Assembly (NCBI RefSeq): GCF_002216855.1
Contig: NZ_CP022356.1
Span: forward strand, 248,001-312,000
Source: Paraphotobacterium marinum
GTDB taxonomy: Bacteria > Pseudomonadota > Gammaproteobacteria > Enterobacterales > Vibrionaceae
DNA: 64,000 nucleotides
Direction: 5' to 3'
This document shows, piece after piece, positions 38,398-47,243 of this stretch. The notes under the pieces are model-generated. The model did no database searches and had not been told where the DNA came from. It worked only from the letters and a program-made list of their open reading frames with translations. A program made the translations under genes and the position numbers. Within the stretch, counting starts at the first letter, position 1; each line of letters begins with the position of its first letter.

Positions 38398-39180
38398 TTA
38401 AAAAATCATTAACCCAGATACAAAAAATATCATACAAATATATATAATTTGTAAAATTTTAGGTGATAGTAAGTGAGTAAGTTTTGATCCGCCTACTGCG
38501 CCTAATATACTGGGTATGATACCAATTAAAAAGATATGATAATGCAGATATCCTATAGTATTAACTGGTAAATTTTTGGCTGTTAAACCCGCTAAGATAC
38601 CTTCTGGCGTCAAGCATATTGACATTATTAGTGTAATTACAGTAGAGGAGCCGATCGCATTTTTTATTGGCGTACCAAACTTAATAAAAAAAGGGACATA
38701 AAAAGATGACACGCCTGCTGACATTGAAAACAACCCAGCCAAAAGTGCTAATAAATTTCTCAAATATTTTGGAGCATGTATTACTTTCACATTAGGTCTT
38801 ATAACTCTATTAATCATCCAGATAGCAATCCCAAGTAAAATAATTGCAAAAAATATTTTTAGGCTATCACTCGGAATAACACTCATTAATAAAACACCTA
38901 AAATTCCACCAATTAAAATTGGGAGGATATGCTGTTTTAAAAGCTCTGTTGAAACATGCTTGTATTTATACTGTTTTATTGTTGCAAAGATACCTATAAA
39001 GATGCTTGTTGCAAAGGTTGTTGCTATAGCTACTTGCATGTGATGTTCACTATTAGGATAAAAGTGACTGAGAACAAAAAAATAACCGGGAACAAGCACG
39101 ATGCCTGATCCACCTCCAAAGACACCGGAGATAACACCACTTAAAAAGGTTATAGAAAGAATAATTAGAAAAAATTCCAT
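38398..39180 (-). CDS. TauE/SafE family sulfite/sulfonate exporter-like permease
   Basis: 260 aa with about eight membrane segments and the family motifs GVISGVFGGGSGIVLVPGYF near the N-terminus and LAGLFSMSAGVSSFYVPFFIKFG in the middle, each a glycine-rich repeat start. TauE/SafE proteins move sulfur-containing or organic anions across the inner membrane; the substrate here is unknown. Monocistronic by position. Confidence 0.85.
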   Translation of the reverse strand: MEFFLIILSITFLSGVISGVFGGGSGIVLVPGYFFVLSHFYPNSEHHMQVAIATTFATSIFIGIFATIKQYKYKHVSTELLKQHILPILIGGILGVLLMSVIPSDSLKIFFAIILLGIAIWMINRVIRPNVKVIHAPKYLRNLLALLAGLFSMSAGVSSFYVPFFIKFGTPIKNAIGSSTVITLIMSICLTPEGILAGLTAKNLPVNTIGYLHYHIFLIGIIPSILGAVGGSKLTHLLSPKILQIIYICMIFFVSGLMIF

Positions 39181-39241
39181 TAATGAGTCCTATGATAGGG
39201 TGCGTAAGAATATGTTTTAAGCACCCGAATATTATGAAAAA

Positions 39242-40183
39242 TTACCAAAAAATCAACCACAATAAAAATATAAATAAACAATATTTCACAATGTAATAAA
39301 GAGTTTTATTAGAACTTTTTAATTTTTTGCCTAAGATTCTAATTTGATATAAATACTTAAATGCTTTATTGATCCCACCAGTTTTATCTCCCATTTCATT
39401 AGGAGCAGCTGATGAACGTAGTAAAATATTACTAACCAATTTATTATAATAAGTTGCAATTATATTTGTTGTAGGTCTTTCAATGTCACATAGTAAAATA
39501 ATGCGTTCTTGGTCTGTATGGTTTAATGCTTCATGTAAATAAGTTTCATCAAACAAAACATCACCACCATCAGTCCAGACATAATCTTCGCCATCAACTC
39601 TTATGTAAGCTTTATCGTTATTAGGTGTAATAAGTCCAAGGTGATACCTTAATGAACCAGCAAAGGGATCTCTATGTAGTCCTAAACGACTACCTGGTTT
39701 TAAACGAGCAAACATAGCTGCTTTAACGTTTGGTAAAGATTCAATCAATTCGGTAGTTTTAGGGCATCTCTTAGCAGCAGAGGGTATAGATGCTCCATAC
39801 CATTTGAGATAAAAACGACTCCATCCTTTTTTAAAGAAAGAATTAAAGCCAGCGTCATCTAGTTTATCAGAGGTTTTAATTAAACCAAGTTCATCTAGGG
39901 TAAGAGCTTCATCTCTAATCATCTTCCAATTTTTTTGAAGGATATCGAGATTCTCAACTTCATTAGTCGGTATATATGGTTTAGTATCAACTTTTGAAAA
40001 AATATACATCGGAAAATTTATGGGTGACATAAAAGTTGAGTGATCTGTCAGTTGACGAGTGATCTTATATCTTACTTTACCTCTTCGACATGTATAAATA
40101 ATACTAATTAAAATATAAACGATTATTAAAATTTTGATGATTAACAAGGTGTTGCTCCAATTTCCATTTTGCTTTTTTACCAT
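39242..40183 (-). CDS. lpxO: LpxO-like aspartyl/asparaginyl beta-hydroxylase
   Basis: 313 aa with hydrophobic segments at both ends (about 12-30 and 293-312) and a 2-oxoglutarate/Fe(II) domain between. The iron ligands lie in GLHRDPFAGSLRYHLGL and LFDETYLHEALNHTDQERIILLCDIERP. This layout matches LpxO, which adds a 2-hydroxyl to a lipid A acyl chain at the cytoplasmic side of the inner membrane. It would modify the outer-membrane surface. Confidence 0.75.
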   Translation of the reverse strand: MVKKQNGNWSNTLLIIKILIIVYILISIIYTCRRGKVRYKITRQLTDHSTFMSPINFPMYIFSKVDTKPYIPTNEVENLDILQKNWKMIRDEALTLDELGLIKTSDKLDDAGFNSFFKKGWSRFYLKWYGASIPSAAKRCPKTTELIESLPNVKAAMFARLKPGSRLGLHRDPFAGSLRYHLGLITPNNDKAYIRVDGEDYVWTDGGDVLFDETYLHEALNHTDQERIILLCDIERPTTNIIATYYNKLVSNILLRSSAAPNEMGDKTGGINKAFKYLYQIRILGKKLKSSNKTLYYIVKYCLFIFLLWLIFW

Positions 40184-40334
40184 GTATATTTTAATTGATA
40201 GTAATTTTATATCAAGAAAATTTATTTATTGCCCTAAAAAACTTCCTAATATTGATGGGGGAGCTTATTTACTTAGATAGATTGCGAAATATTTACTAAA
40301 ATAATAATTAATATTTTAATTTTTTTTATAAATT

Positions 40335-40694
40335 ATGGAATTTATTGAACTTGATTTTCCTAATGTATTAGCTTTTAAAAAATCTAAACAGTTTAAAATA
40401 AATGAACTTGAGATCCTTTTAAAAGAAGCTCACAATAAAGTCCGTCACTTTGGAACAATTGATATTTATGAAGAGTTAAATGCTAAAGACGAATCAGATT
40501 CTTTTCCTTGGTTTGAGCATTTTAATTATTTATGGCAAGTGGGTTTATCTAATATAGAAAAAGTGGTTATAATTGCTGATGAGAAGTCACTTTCTAAAAT
40601 TAAAAGTAGCCATAATAATTTCTTCTCTAGAATAAATATAAAATTTTATTCATTTGATGAAAAGAAGCAAGCTTTACACTTTTTGAAAAAATAA
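40335..40694 (+). CDS. SpoIIAA-like / STAS-fold protein
   Basis: 119 aa. The pattern NVLAFKKSKQFKINELEILLKEA, a central RHFGTIDIYEEL and KVVIIADEKS fits the SpoIIAA-like family (STAS fold with alternating strands and helices), usually small soluble proteins of unknown role. Cytoplasmic. It precedes ribE by about 80 bp, but nothing links the two. Confidence 0.65.
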   Translation: MEFIELDFPNVLAFKKSKQFKINELEILLKEAHNKVRHFGTIDIYEELNAKDESDSFPWFEHFNYLWQVGLSNIEKVVIIADEKSLSKIKSSHNNFFSRINIKFYSFDEKKQALHFLKK

Positions 40695-40774
40695 ATCTCT
40701 TTTTAAACACGTATTATTTTACAAATATTCCTTAATTCTATAAGATTTCCTACATATTAATTATGGAGGTAGTT

Positions 40775-41404
40775 ATGTTTACAGGTATTATTCAAGGTAT
40801 TGCTTCAATAAACAAAGTAATTGAAAAAGATCAAGTTAAAACCTTTGAAATTATTTTTCCAAAAGGGTTTTGTAAAGATCTTCAACAGGGAGCGAGTATT
40901 TCAATTGATGGCGTTTGCCTTACAGTTACAAATATTATCGATGACATTACAGTTCATTTTGACGTTGTGCTTCAGACGTTAAATATTACAACCTTAGGTT
41001 CTTTTAAAGCGAATCAGAAAGTGAATGCAGAACGCGCCAGTAAACAAGGTGATGAAATTGGTGGTCATCCACTTTCAGGTCACATAGATTTCAAGTGTAA
41101 ATTGCAAAATATTGAAAAGATTGGGAACAACCAAAAATTTTCATTTAAAATAGCGCACAATTGGAGTAAATATATCTTTTCCAAAGGTTTCATCGCAATC
41201 AATGGAACTAGTTTAACAGTTTCTGAAATAGATAAAAATACGAATGTCTTTGAAGTATGGTTAATTCCAGAAACGCTCTCAGAAACTACTTTCAGTGATA
41301 AGAAAATTGGTCAAGATTTGAATATTGAAATCGATAGAAATACTCAAATCATGGTAGACACCATTAATGCGGCCATTGATGAAAAGTTGAAAAAATTTAA
41401 CTAG
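40775..41404 (+). CDS. ribE: Riboflavin synthase alpha subunit
   Basis: 209 aa. It makes riboflavin and a pyrimidinedione from two lumazines. The N-terminal MFTGIIQGIASI is invariant in this family. Two lumazine-binding repeats: GASISIDGVCLTV and GFIAINGTSLTVSEI, plus GHPLSGHID. The ATG at 40775 is preferred because GGAGG (40765-40769) is 5 bp before it and the family starts MFTGI. No FMN riboswitch visible upstream. It overlaps the convergent reductase at the 3' ends. Flavin supply fits the flavoproteins nearby but no co-regulation is shown. Confidence 0.93.
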   Translation: MFTGIIQGIASINKVIEKDQVKTFEIIFPKGFCKDLQQGASISIDGVCLTVTNIIDDITVHFDVVLQTLNITTLGSFKANQKVNAERASKQGDEIGGHPLSGHIDFKCKLQNIEKIGNNQKFSFKIAHNWSKYIFSKGFIAINGTSLTVSEIDKNTNVFEVWLIPETLSETTFSDKKIGQDLNIEIDRNTQIMVDTINAAIDEKLKKFN

Positions 41405-41987
41405 TAATGAACGCTGCGTCAGAATATGACCAGTTGTAATTTGCTAGAAGTTCATGTAAGTGTTCAATATGTAATTTCAATCTTTTTTTGACGTCTTTGT
41501 CTAAACCTACCTGCAAATTTGGTGCATCATAAAAAGCTTGGTAGGGTTGATAAAGCATTTTGCATAAATTGGCTGTCTGTTGAAGTGGTTTTAAAAGCTC
41601 ACTCATCGAATAATTATTAAAACTACCTGCTCTGTATGATTTTTCCGGACCACCAGTAGTAAATGAACAAAAAAAATGTTTATTTAATAGTTTGTTTCCT
41701 TCACTGCCATATGCAAATCCATATTGAAGTACTTCATCCATCCATTTTTTAAGAGAGTGGGGAGTACTATACCAATAGAGTGGAAATTGAAACATAAGAA
41801 CATCGGCAGCAATTAGAAATTCCTGCTCTTTTATTATATCAAATTTTAAACCTTCTGGATTAGAATCCAATTCATTAATGGTAACATTATCGAGACTTTT
41901 TAGTGCATTAATAATAGTTTTATTTGTGAACTCACCTGAATATCCTGTATGCGAATAAATAATTAGTATTTTTGATTTGAAAGACAT
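41397..41987 (-). CDS. Flavodoxin-fold NAD(P)H:quinone oxidoreductase (KefF/MdaB-like)
   Basis: 196 aa from ATG 41987; upstream starts would add an atypical hydrophobic tail. The N-terminal KILIIYSHTGYSGEFTNKTI is the FMN phosphate-binding part; MFQFPLYWYSTPHSLKKWMDEVLQYGFAYG is the family signature around the flavin. It reduces quinones with NAD(P)H; KefF-type members also gate potassium efflux, but no kefC gene is adjacent. Confidence 0.85.
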   Translation of the reverse strand: MSFKSKILIIYSHTGYSGEFTNKTIINALKSLDNVTINELDSNPEGLKFDIIKEQEFLIAADVLMFQFPLYWYSTPHSLKKWMDEVLQYGFAYGSEGNKLLNKHFFCSFTTGGPEKSYRAGSFNNYSMSELLKPLQQTANLCKMLYQPYQAFYDAPNLQVGLDKDVKKRLKLHIEHLHELLANYNWSYSDAAFITS

Positions 41988-42641
41988 GGCTTTTAAATTG
42001 ATTAGAATAATAATCTTTACATTATAGTCGAGAAAATAAACATATATGGAAAATTTTGAAGAAATGAACATTATAAATTATCAACGATAGCTAGTTATAA
42101 ATCTTAAAAATAAGTAAATATTTTTATATTTTATAATGCTTTAAGATTCATTTTAAAAGAAGCGGAAAATATATATGTATCAGGTTCAATTTAAAAAAAG
42201 AGATAGATCATAAAATCCTGAATAATGAACAATAATCTTCTCAAGAAAATCAAATAAATCATTAACTAACTTTCTAACAAGCTATTAACTAATAAAATTA
42301 GAGCTATAATAACTACATAATTTTTATAACTCTTAATTAAGGTTTATTAGATCCTATGATCAATGTAACATTTACAATAAATTATTGAAGATATATAGAG
42401 TGACTTTTTACTATTTAAAAAATAAATCTTGGGTTAGTAAAGTTCTAGGTTTATTAGGTAATTGCGGATTTTTAAGTATAAAAAAAGTTGCATATAAAAT
42501 AAGACATTGCATCAATTTTGTTGAAAAAAAGAGTATTGACTTTGATTCATATTCAATATAAAGATGAATATGAGAAACATATTATAATATAAAAATAACA
42601 AAAATATTATTTTCACACGCATAACATAAGGTGACTGAAGT
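41988..42641. other. Noncoding AT-rich gap upstream of the second OppA-type gene
   Basis: About 650 bp without a supported gene. The promoter of the 42642 gene should lie near the end (AAGGTGA RBS at 42629-42635). Confidence 0.4.
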
Positions 42642-44279
42642 ATGGGTAGAATTAGGTTTTTAAATAAATATTTTTTAACTACACTCCTTTCTATTGGTTT
42701 AATATCTTTTAATGCATCTGCGGCAGATGTTCCTTCGGATGTAAAGTTAGCAAAAAAACAAGTGGTTAGAATTGGTAATGGTGCGGAGCCAGATACATTA
42801 GATCCAAACATTCAATCAGGAACAAACTCAAGTGCCATTAACTATAACCTATTTGAAGGTTTGACAAACCAAGGTTTAGATGGAGAACCTGAGCCCGGTG
42901 TAGCTGAATCATGGAAAGTTAATGAAAGTGGAACAGTTTATACTTTTAAATTGAGAAAAGATGCTAAATGGTCTGATGGAAAACCTGTTACTGCAGAAGA
43001 TTTTGTATATTCCTGGCAAAGACTAGTGAATCCAGAAACTGGCTCACCTTATGCAACCTACTTGGATATTATGAATGTAAAAAACGCAAGTGATATTGTC
43101 AAAGGTAATAAAAAGCCAAGTGAACTAGGTGTTCGTGCTTTAGATCCTCATACATTTGAAGTTACATTAACGAAACCTACACCATATATGCTGAATATGA
43201 TTTCATTCCCAGCAGTTTTTCCAGTTCCAAAGGAAACCATTGAAAAATATGGTGTGAAATGGACTAAGCCAGGAAATATGGTTAGTAATGGTGCATATAA
43301 GCTTTCCAAATGGGTGGTAAATTCTGAAATTGTTCTTGAACGAAATGATCAGTACTGGAACAATGGTAAAACTGTCATTAATAAAGCTATCTTTTATCCA
43401 ATAAGTGGTACCAATGAAATTAATAGATACCGTTCCGGTGAAGAGGATATGACTTATAATCCATTGCCAGTCGATCAATTTAAAAAATTGCAGCAGGATT
43501 ATCCATCTGAAGTGACTATTGCTCCTTGGTTAGGTACTTACTATTATAATTTCGATACGAAAAAACCTCCATTTGATAATAAGGATTTACGAAAAGCACT
43601 GTCTTATTCAATTAATAGAGATGCGATTGTTAAATTTATAACAGGTAGGGGAGAAAAAGCCGCATATACTTTTACACCAGTTTCGACTGCAGGTTTCAAA
43701 GCGCCAAATTCTAAATTTGCGACAATGAGTCAAGCTGAAAGAGATAAAATGGCAAAAGAGTTTTATAAAAAAGCAGGTTATGGACCTGACAAAGAGCTTC
43801 AGTTTACGCTACTCTATGATACCAAAGACCCTGATCATAAAAAGATTGCACAGGCTATAGCTTCAATGTGGCAACAGACACTTGGTGTAAAAGTTAAGCT
43901 AGAGGCCCAAGAATGGAAGCAGTATCTTCAAACAACTTTGGGTACTGATTATGATGTTGCTAGATCCGGTTGGATAGGAGATTATAATGAGCCGTCAACA
44001 TTTTTATCCTTACTAACCACCCATAATGGACAAAATAGGTCTCATTTTTCAGATAAAAAGTATGATGATCTCTTTGCTCAAGCAAGTTTGGAAAAGGATC
44101 CTGCTAAAAGAGCTAAATTGTACACTCAGTTAGAGGAAATTATTATTGAAGAGGCACCTGTTGCTCCAATTTATCAATATGCATCCTCAAGACTAGTAAA
44201 ACCATATCTAAAGGGTGTTGATTCTAAAAACAATCAAGATATTCAATATGTCAGAAATATGTATATAGTTGAACATTAA
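42642..44279 (+). CDS. oppA: Periplasmic oligopeptide-binding protein, OppA type (second copy)
   Basis: 545 aa, signal peptide ending NASAADVP. The same family-5 blocks as the 4465 gene: GAEPDTLDPNIQSG, LFEGLTNQGLDGEP, YTFKLRKDAKWSDGKPVTAEDFVYSW, and APIYQYASSRLVKPYLKG. It is closer to classic OppA than the 4465 protein (FPAVFPVPKETIEKYG). Again no permease or ATPase genes are next to it. RBS AAGGTGA before ATG 42642 and a terminator at 44321 mark it as monocistronic. Confidence 0.9.
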   Translation: MGRIRFLNKYFLTTLLSIGLISFNASAADVPSDVKLAKKQVVRIGNGAEPDTLDPNIQSGTNSSAINYNLFEGLTNQGLDGEPEPGVAESWKVNESGTVYTFKLRKDAKWSDGKPVTAEDFVYSWQRLVNPETGSPYATYLDIMNVKNASDIVKGNKKPSELGVRALDPHTFEVTLTKPTPYMLNMISFPAVFPVPKETIEKYGVKWTKPGNMVSNGAYKLSKWVVNSEIVLERNDQYWNNGKTVINKAIFYPISGTNEINRYRSGEEDMTYNPLPVDQFKKLQQDYPSEVTIAPWLGTYYYNFDTKKPPFDNKDLRKALSYSINRDAIVKFITGRGEKAAYTFTPVSTAGFKAPNSKFATMSQAERDKMAKEFYKKAGYGPDKELQFTLLYDTKDPDHKKIAQAIASMWQQTLGVKVKLEAQEWKQYLQTTLGTDYDVARSGWIGDYNEPSTFLSLLTTHNGQNRSHFSDKKYDDLFAQASLEKDPAKRAKLYTQLEEIIIEEAPVAPIYQYASSRLVKPYLKGVDSKNNQDIQYVRNMYIVEH

Positions 44280-44320
44280 TTTAATTGATTGCCTTAATAA
44301 TCTCTTAACTAACTTTAATA

Positions 44321-44350
44321 AAAAAAAACATTCATTGAATGTTTTTTTTT
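44321..44350 (+). terminator. Rho-independent terminator after the second OppA-type gene
   Basis: AAAACATTCA / TGAATGTTTT palindrome flanked by an A-run and a T9 run; probably bidirectional. Confidence 0.85.
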
Positions 44351-44500
44351 ATTATATAAAATGACACTTCATAACAATTTTTATCCATTTATCCCTTTTT
44401 TATTTTTTTTGACATTAGGATGTAATATTCTGACACAGAATTGATTATAAATATGGTCTTATATTTATAATTAACTTTCTTATTAGAGTAGGGAACAAAA

Positions 44501-44737
44501 ATGAAAAAAATATTTATTATTGGTTCATTGATAGGATTATCAATTTTTACGACCGCTACTTTCGGAATGACAAAAGAAAGAATCATAAAAAAAAGATGGG
44601 ATGGAAATGTACATGAAAAAATAATAAAAGTTAAGAAGTGCTGGCCTCATAGAGGGTATTGCAGAATCAAAAAAAGAACAATTTACTTGAATCGAGATTG
44701 GCCAGATAGAGTTGTAATAAGAGAAAAGGAGTGGTAA
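44501..44737 (+). CDS. Small secreted basic protein, tandem copy 1
   Basis: 78 aa with a signal peptide (MKKIFIIGSLIGLSIFTTATFG). The mature part has a Cys pair (KKCWPHRGYC) and ends KKRTIYLNRDWPDRVVI. The next gene encodes a homologous domain (KKCSPDGYC ... KKRTVYLNRNWPDKVVF). They overlap by one base (TAATG), so they are translationally coupled. No family recognised. Confidence 0.65.
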   Translation: MKKIFIIGSLIGLSIFTTATFGMTKERIIKKRWDGNVHEKIIKVKKCWPHRGYCRIKKRTIYLNRDWPDRVVIREKEW

Positions 44738-44997
44738 TGAGACAAAAAATAAAGTTTTTAATTGCATCAGTAGTAATGTTAGGTGGTATTACTGGTTGTA
44801 CTTACAATTATCCAGATAGCTATGCTGCACAAGGTCCAGATTATAAGAAACGAGTTGTACATGATAAATGGAAAAATGGCGTTCATATGAAAATTATACG
44901 TACAAAAAAATGTAGTCCGGATGGATATTGTCGAGTGAAAAAAAGAACCGTATATTTAAACAGAAATTGGCCTGATAAAGTGGTTTTTAAAGGTTAA
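44737..44997 (+). CDS. Small lipoprotein, tandem copy 2
   Basis: 86 aa from ATG 44737, preceded by AAAAGGAG. A lipobox GGITGC puts the lipidated cysteine at residue 21. The rest (KKRVVHDKWKNGVHMKIIRTKKCSPDGYCRVKKRTVYL) is the same domain as in the preceding soluble protein. So the pair is one periplasmic and one membrane-anchored version. Upstream GTG 44731 is less likely. A hairpin follows at 44997. Confidence 0.65.
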   Translation: MRQKIKFLIASVVMLGGITGCTYNYPDSYAAQGPDYKKRVVHDKWKNGVHMKIIRTKKCSPDGYCRVKKRTVYLNRNWPDKVVFKG

Positions 44998-45034
44998 AAG
45001 CTTTGCGGAGAACAAATGTTTTCCACAGCTTTAT
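44997..45034 (+). terminator. Probable terminator after the small protein pair
   Basis: AAAGCT / AGCTTT outer stem and GGAGAAC / GTTTTCC inner stem with an AAAT loop; the T-run is weak (TTTATT). Confidence 0.5.
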
Positions 45035-45324
45035 TCACATATTTCATTTTAATAACAAGTTTTTCTTAACAATTAGTTAATGTTGATTAAATATTTTTTT
45101 TAAAATTTTATTAACAAATTTTGTGAATACTATTAAAAAAATCATTATTTTCAATAAGTTATGATAAGCAAATTTAAAACAAGGATTTCTGTCTAATTTT
45201 TAAACATTCGTGAATTTTATATGAATTGTTGTTTAAACTTGTTATTAATTTACAATGTAAACTTATTCGTTGATTTTTTTTCTGAAAATTGTTACTGTTT
45301 TTTTATTTTGTAAATTAATGAATT
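45035..45324. other. Noncoding AT-rich gap
   Basis: No gene or clear signal seen. Confidence 0.4.
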
Positions 45325-46287
45325 ATGTCTGAAAAATGGATGCTAGAGAATTTAATTAAAGGTCAAAACAAAATAAATTTTAGTGCTAATGGTATGATCA
45401 ATTGGGTGAGGGCAACTTCTATTCTTTGTAACGATCAGAAGCTATTTACAACAGACTTAAAAAATAATTCTAATTGTGTCCTATCTTGTGATTTTAATGA
45501 TGAACAGAAAAAACTTATTTTTAAAAATTTTTTTTTCTCAATGTATGAATACACACATTTAGCAAGACTTGTTCATGAAAACATACATCCTTACGATATA
45601 CTAACAGCAGCGCTAACTAGTTGTTATAAATCAATAATTTTTGCCATAAAATCTATGAAACTTTCAAATACAGAATGTCGATATGTTTCAATTGAGCAAT
45701 TAATCAATTTTTATCAAACAGAGTTAATTAATAAAGATATCCTACCCATTCCTTTTTCTATTGGGTTTAAAGATCTGACTAAGAAAAATACAAAAGATAA
45801 AATCAAATCCCTCAAAAACAATAATTCTTATAATAATAATGATTATCCTAAAACAAAAGAAATGTCCTGGGGAGCTTCCATTACATTTTTAAATGGTACA
45901 AGAGACTATATTGCAGAAAGAACAGAAGAGCGGTTATTAAACTCAAGTCAATTTTATGAAAAAAACATTTTAAACTTTAGAACAAAAGATGCTCAATCGA
46001 TCCGTGATAAAGAGTTAGCATTAAAATCTGTCAATTTTTTAGCGCAAATACATAGGGTATATTCTAAAGTTAATTCAGATGAAATTGTTTATATTGCCTA
46101 TGGTGGCATTAATCCAGAAAAGTTGAAGCAGTTTATTTTAGATTTGAAGAAAATAGCCAGAACATTTCAAATAATATCTGGTCGGTATATTTCTCATAAA
46201 TGTTCGTCACAAGAATGGGATTGTTTTATTCAAGACTTCGAAAAAAATGCTGCAATTTCGTTAAAAGTTCAGCATTTAAAGTGGTAA
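45325..46287 (+). CDS. Hypothetical protein, 320 aa
   Basis: No family recognised. No signal peptide or membrane segment, so probably cytoplasmic. It begins MSEKWMLENLIKGQNKINFSANGM, has an asparagine/lysine-rich central insert (about 155-185), and ends with a region that looks alpha/beta (EIVYIAYGGINPEKLKQFILDLKKIARTFQII). A long AT-rich leader precedes it. A perfect 8-bp hairpin (GTAAGTAT / ATACTTAC, 46284-46305) overlaps its stop region. Confidence 0.6.
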   Translation: MSEKWMLENLIKGQNKINFSANGMINWVRATSILCNDQKLFTTDLKNNSNCVLSCDFNDEQKKLIFKNFFFSMYEYTHLARLVHENIHPYDILTAALTSCYKSIIFAIKSMKLSNTECRYVSIEQLINFYQTELINKDILPIPFSIGFKDLTKKNTKDKIKSLKNNNSYNNNDYPKTKEMSWGASITFLNGTRDYIAERTEERLLNSSQFYEKNILNFRTKDAQSIRDKELALKSVNFLAQIHRVYSKVNSDEIVYIAYGGINPEKLKQFILDLKKIARTFQIISGRYISHKCSSQEWDCFIQDFEKNAAISLKVQHLKW

Positions 46288-46301
46288 GTATGTTTATATA
46301 C

Positions 46302-46379
46302 TTACCCGAAATATAATATTACTGAGACAGAAATGATGGCCCATATAACAAGAATAAGTATTTTTTGAGATTGTTTCAT
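46302..46379 (-). CDS. Possible 25-aa single-pass membrane microprotein
   Basis: ATG 46379 opens a 25-codon frame: MKQSQKILILVIWAIISVSV then a short hydrophobic end and TAA. The composition (basic N-terminus and one 19-residue hydrophobic helix) is that of small bacterial membrane proteins. No clear RBS precedes it. It may be chance in AT-rich DNA. Confidence 0.25.
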   Translation of the reverse strand: MKQSQKILILVIWAIISVSVILYFG

Positions 46380-46469
46380 ATAAATTTAGTTGAGTAAATA
46401 ATTTATATCTATTACTTTAAAGAAACAAGGAAAGAACTTCAATTATTTTTTTTGTTTTTGGTTATAATT

Positions 46470-46709
46470 TTACCAAGGCCGTTCATTTGTTATGAATTCA
46501 TTATTCGAGCACTTTCCCTTCCAACAAGAACGGCTTTTATAATTCCACTTTTTGTGCCCAACTTTTTTTCCTGACCATGAATAAGATCCTTTTCCTTGAC
46601 TCCAACTATAGTGACCATGATTTCTATTTTTGTGATGTTGATGTTGAGCCATAGAAAATGTTGAAAGAGTAAATATAAAAACAATTAGAATAACTTTAAA
46701 TATTTTCAC
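46470..46709 (-). CDS. Small secreted His/Gly/Ser-rich protein
   Basis: 79 aa starting at GTG 46709, which has GAGGAG six bases upstream; the longer frame from 46769 has no RBS. A signal peptide (KIFKVILIVFIFTLSTFSMA) is followed by QHQHHKNRNHGHYSWSQGKGSYSWSGKK and a Cys pair (SCWKGKC). The His-rich start could bind metal. It shares small size, basic charge and a C-x(3-5)-C pair with the 44501/44737 proteins but no clear alignment. Family unknown. Confidence 0.5.
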   Translation of the reverse strand: MKIFKVILIVFIFTLSTFSMAQHQHHKNRNHGHYSWSQGKGSYSWSGKKVGHKKWNYKSRSCWKGKCSNNEFITNERPW

Positions 46710-46811
46710 ATTTTTCTCCTCTTTTATCTTAATTATTGATAATCTATAAAAATAATATGCTTTGAACAAGCATATTTACTTTATTTTACATTCAAGCATG
46801 GGAAAGTTTAT

Positions 46812-47221
46812 TTGATTGATATAAGAGAAATTGATATTAAACTTGCATTAACATTAAGACAAGAAGTTTTATGGCCAGTTAAACGCTTGAATTTTGTCAC
46901 CTTCAATGTGATGACAACGCAAAACATTTTGATGTTTTTGTTGATGAGAAGCGCGTTAATGTAATACCTGCTTATGACCAAAAAAATTGTATTAGGCCCA
47001 GAAAGTTCGTTACTAAAAAGGAGCATCAAGGAAGTGGTTATGGTACAAAAATGATTCTTTGGATATTAAATCAATATGGTATGAAAAAACACCTTCAATA
47101 TATATGTTGTGATGAAAGGACTGAAGAATCTGATTTTTATAAAAAAATCACTTTCTTATCAGAAAGTAAAGTTTTTGTGAAGTCTAATAAATTCTATATA
47201 AAGATGAGGTATAACTTCTAA
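46812..47221 (+). pseudogene. Frameshifted GNAT acetyltransferase
   Basis: Two frames encode a GNAT-like protein: IREIDIKLALTLRQEVLWPVKR (typical N-terminal motif LRQEVLWP), then after a -1 change near 46895 HFDVFVDEKRVNVIPAY, KKEHQGSGYGTKMILWIL (acetyl-CoA loop Q-G-S-G-Y-G) and FYKKITFLSES. TTG 46812 has GGAAAG before it. The 410-bp length is not a multiple of three. No homopolymer lies at the break, so this looks like genuine decay. Confidence 0.65.
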
Positions 47222-47243
47222 ATTGTGTAAGGGTTAATTTTTT

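Noticed and set aside
40695-40774. FMN riboswitch before ribE
   Set aside because: The gap is only about 80 bp and shows none of the conserved RFN-element helices.
44997-45040. DnaA-box-like TTTTCCACA and TTATTCACA as a replication origin
   Set aside because: Only two weak matches and no origin-associated genes (dnaA, dnaN, gidA); they lie in a terminator hairpin.
46284-46305. 8-bp perfect hairpin as a terminator of the 45325 gene
   Set aside because: It overlaps the last codons/stop and is not followed by Ts; listed only as a possible structure.
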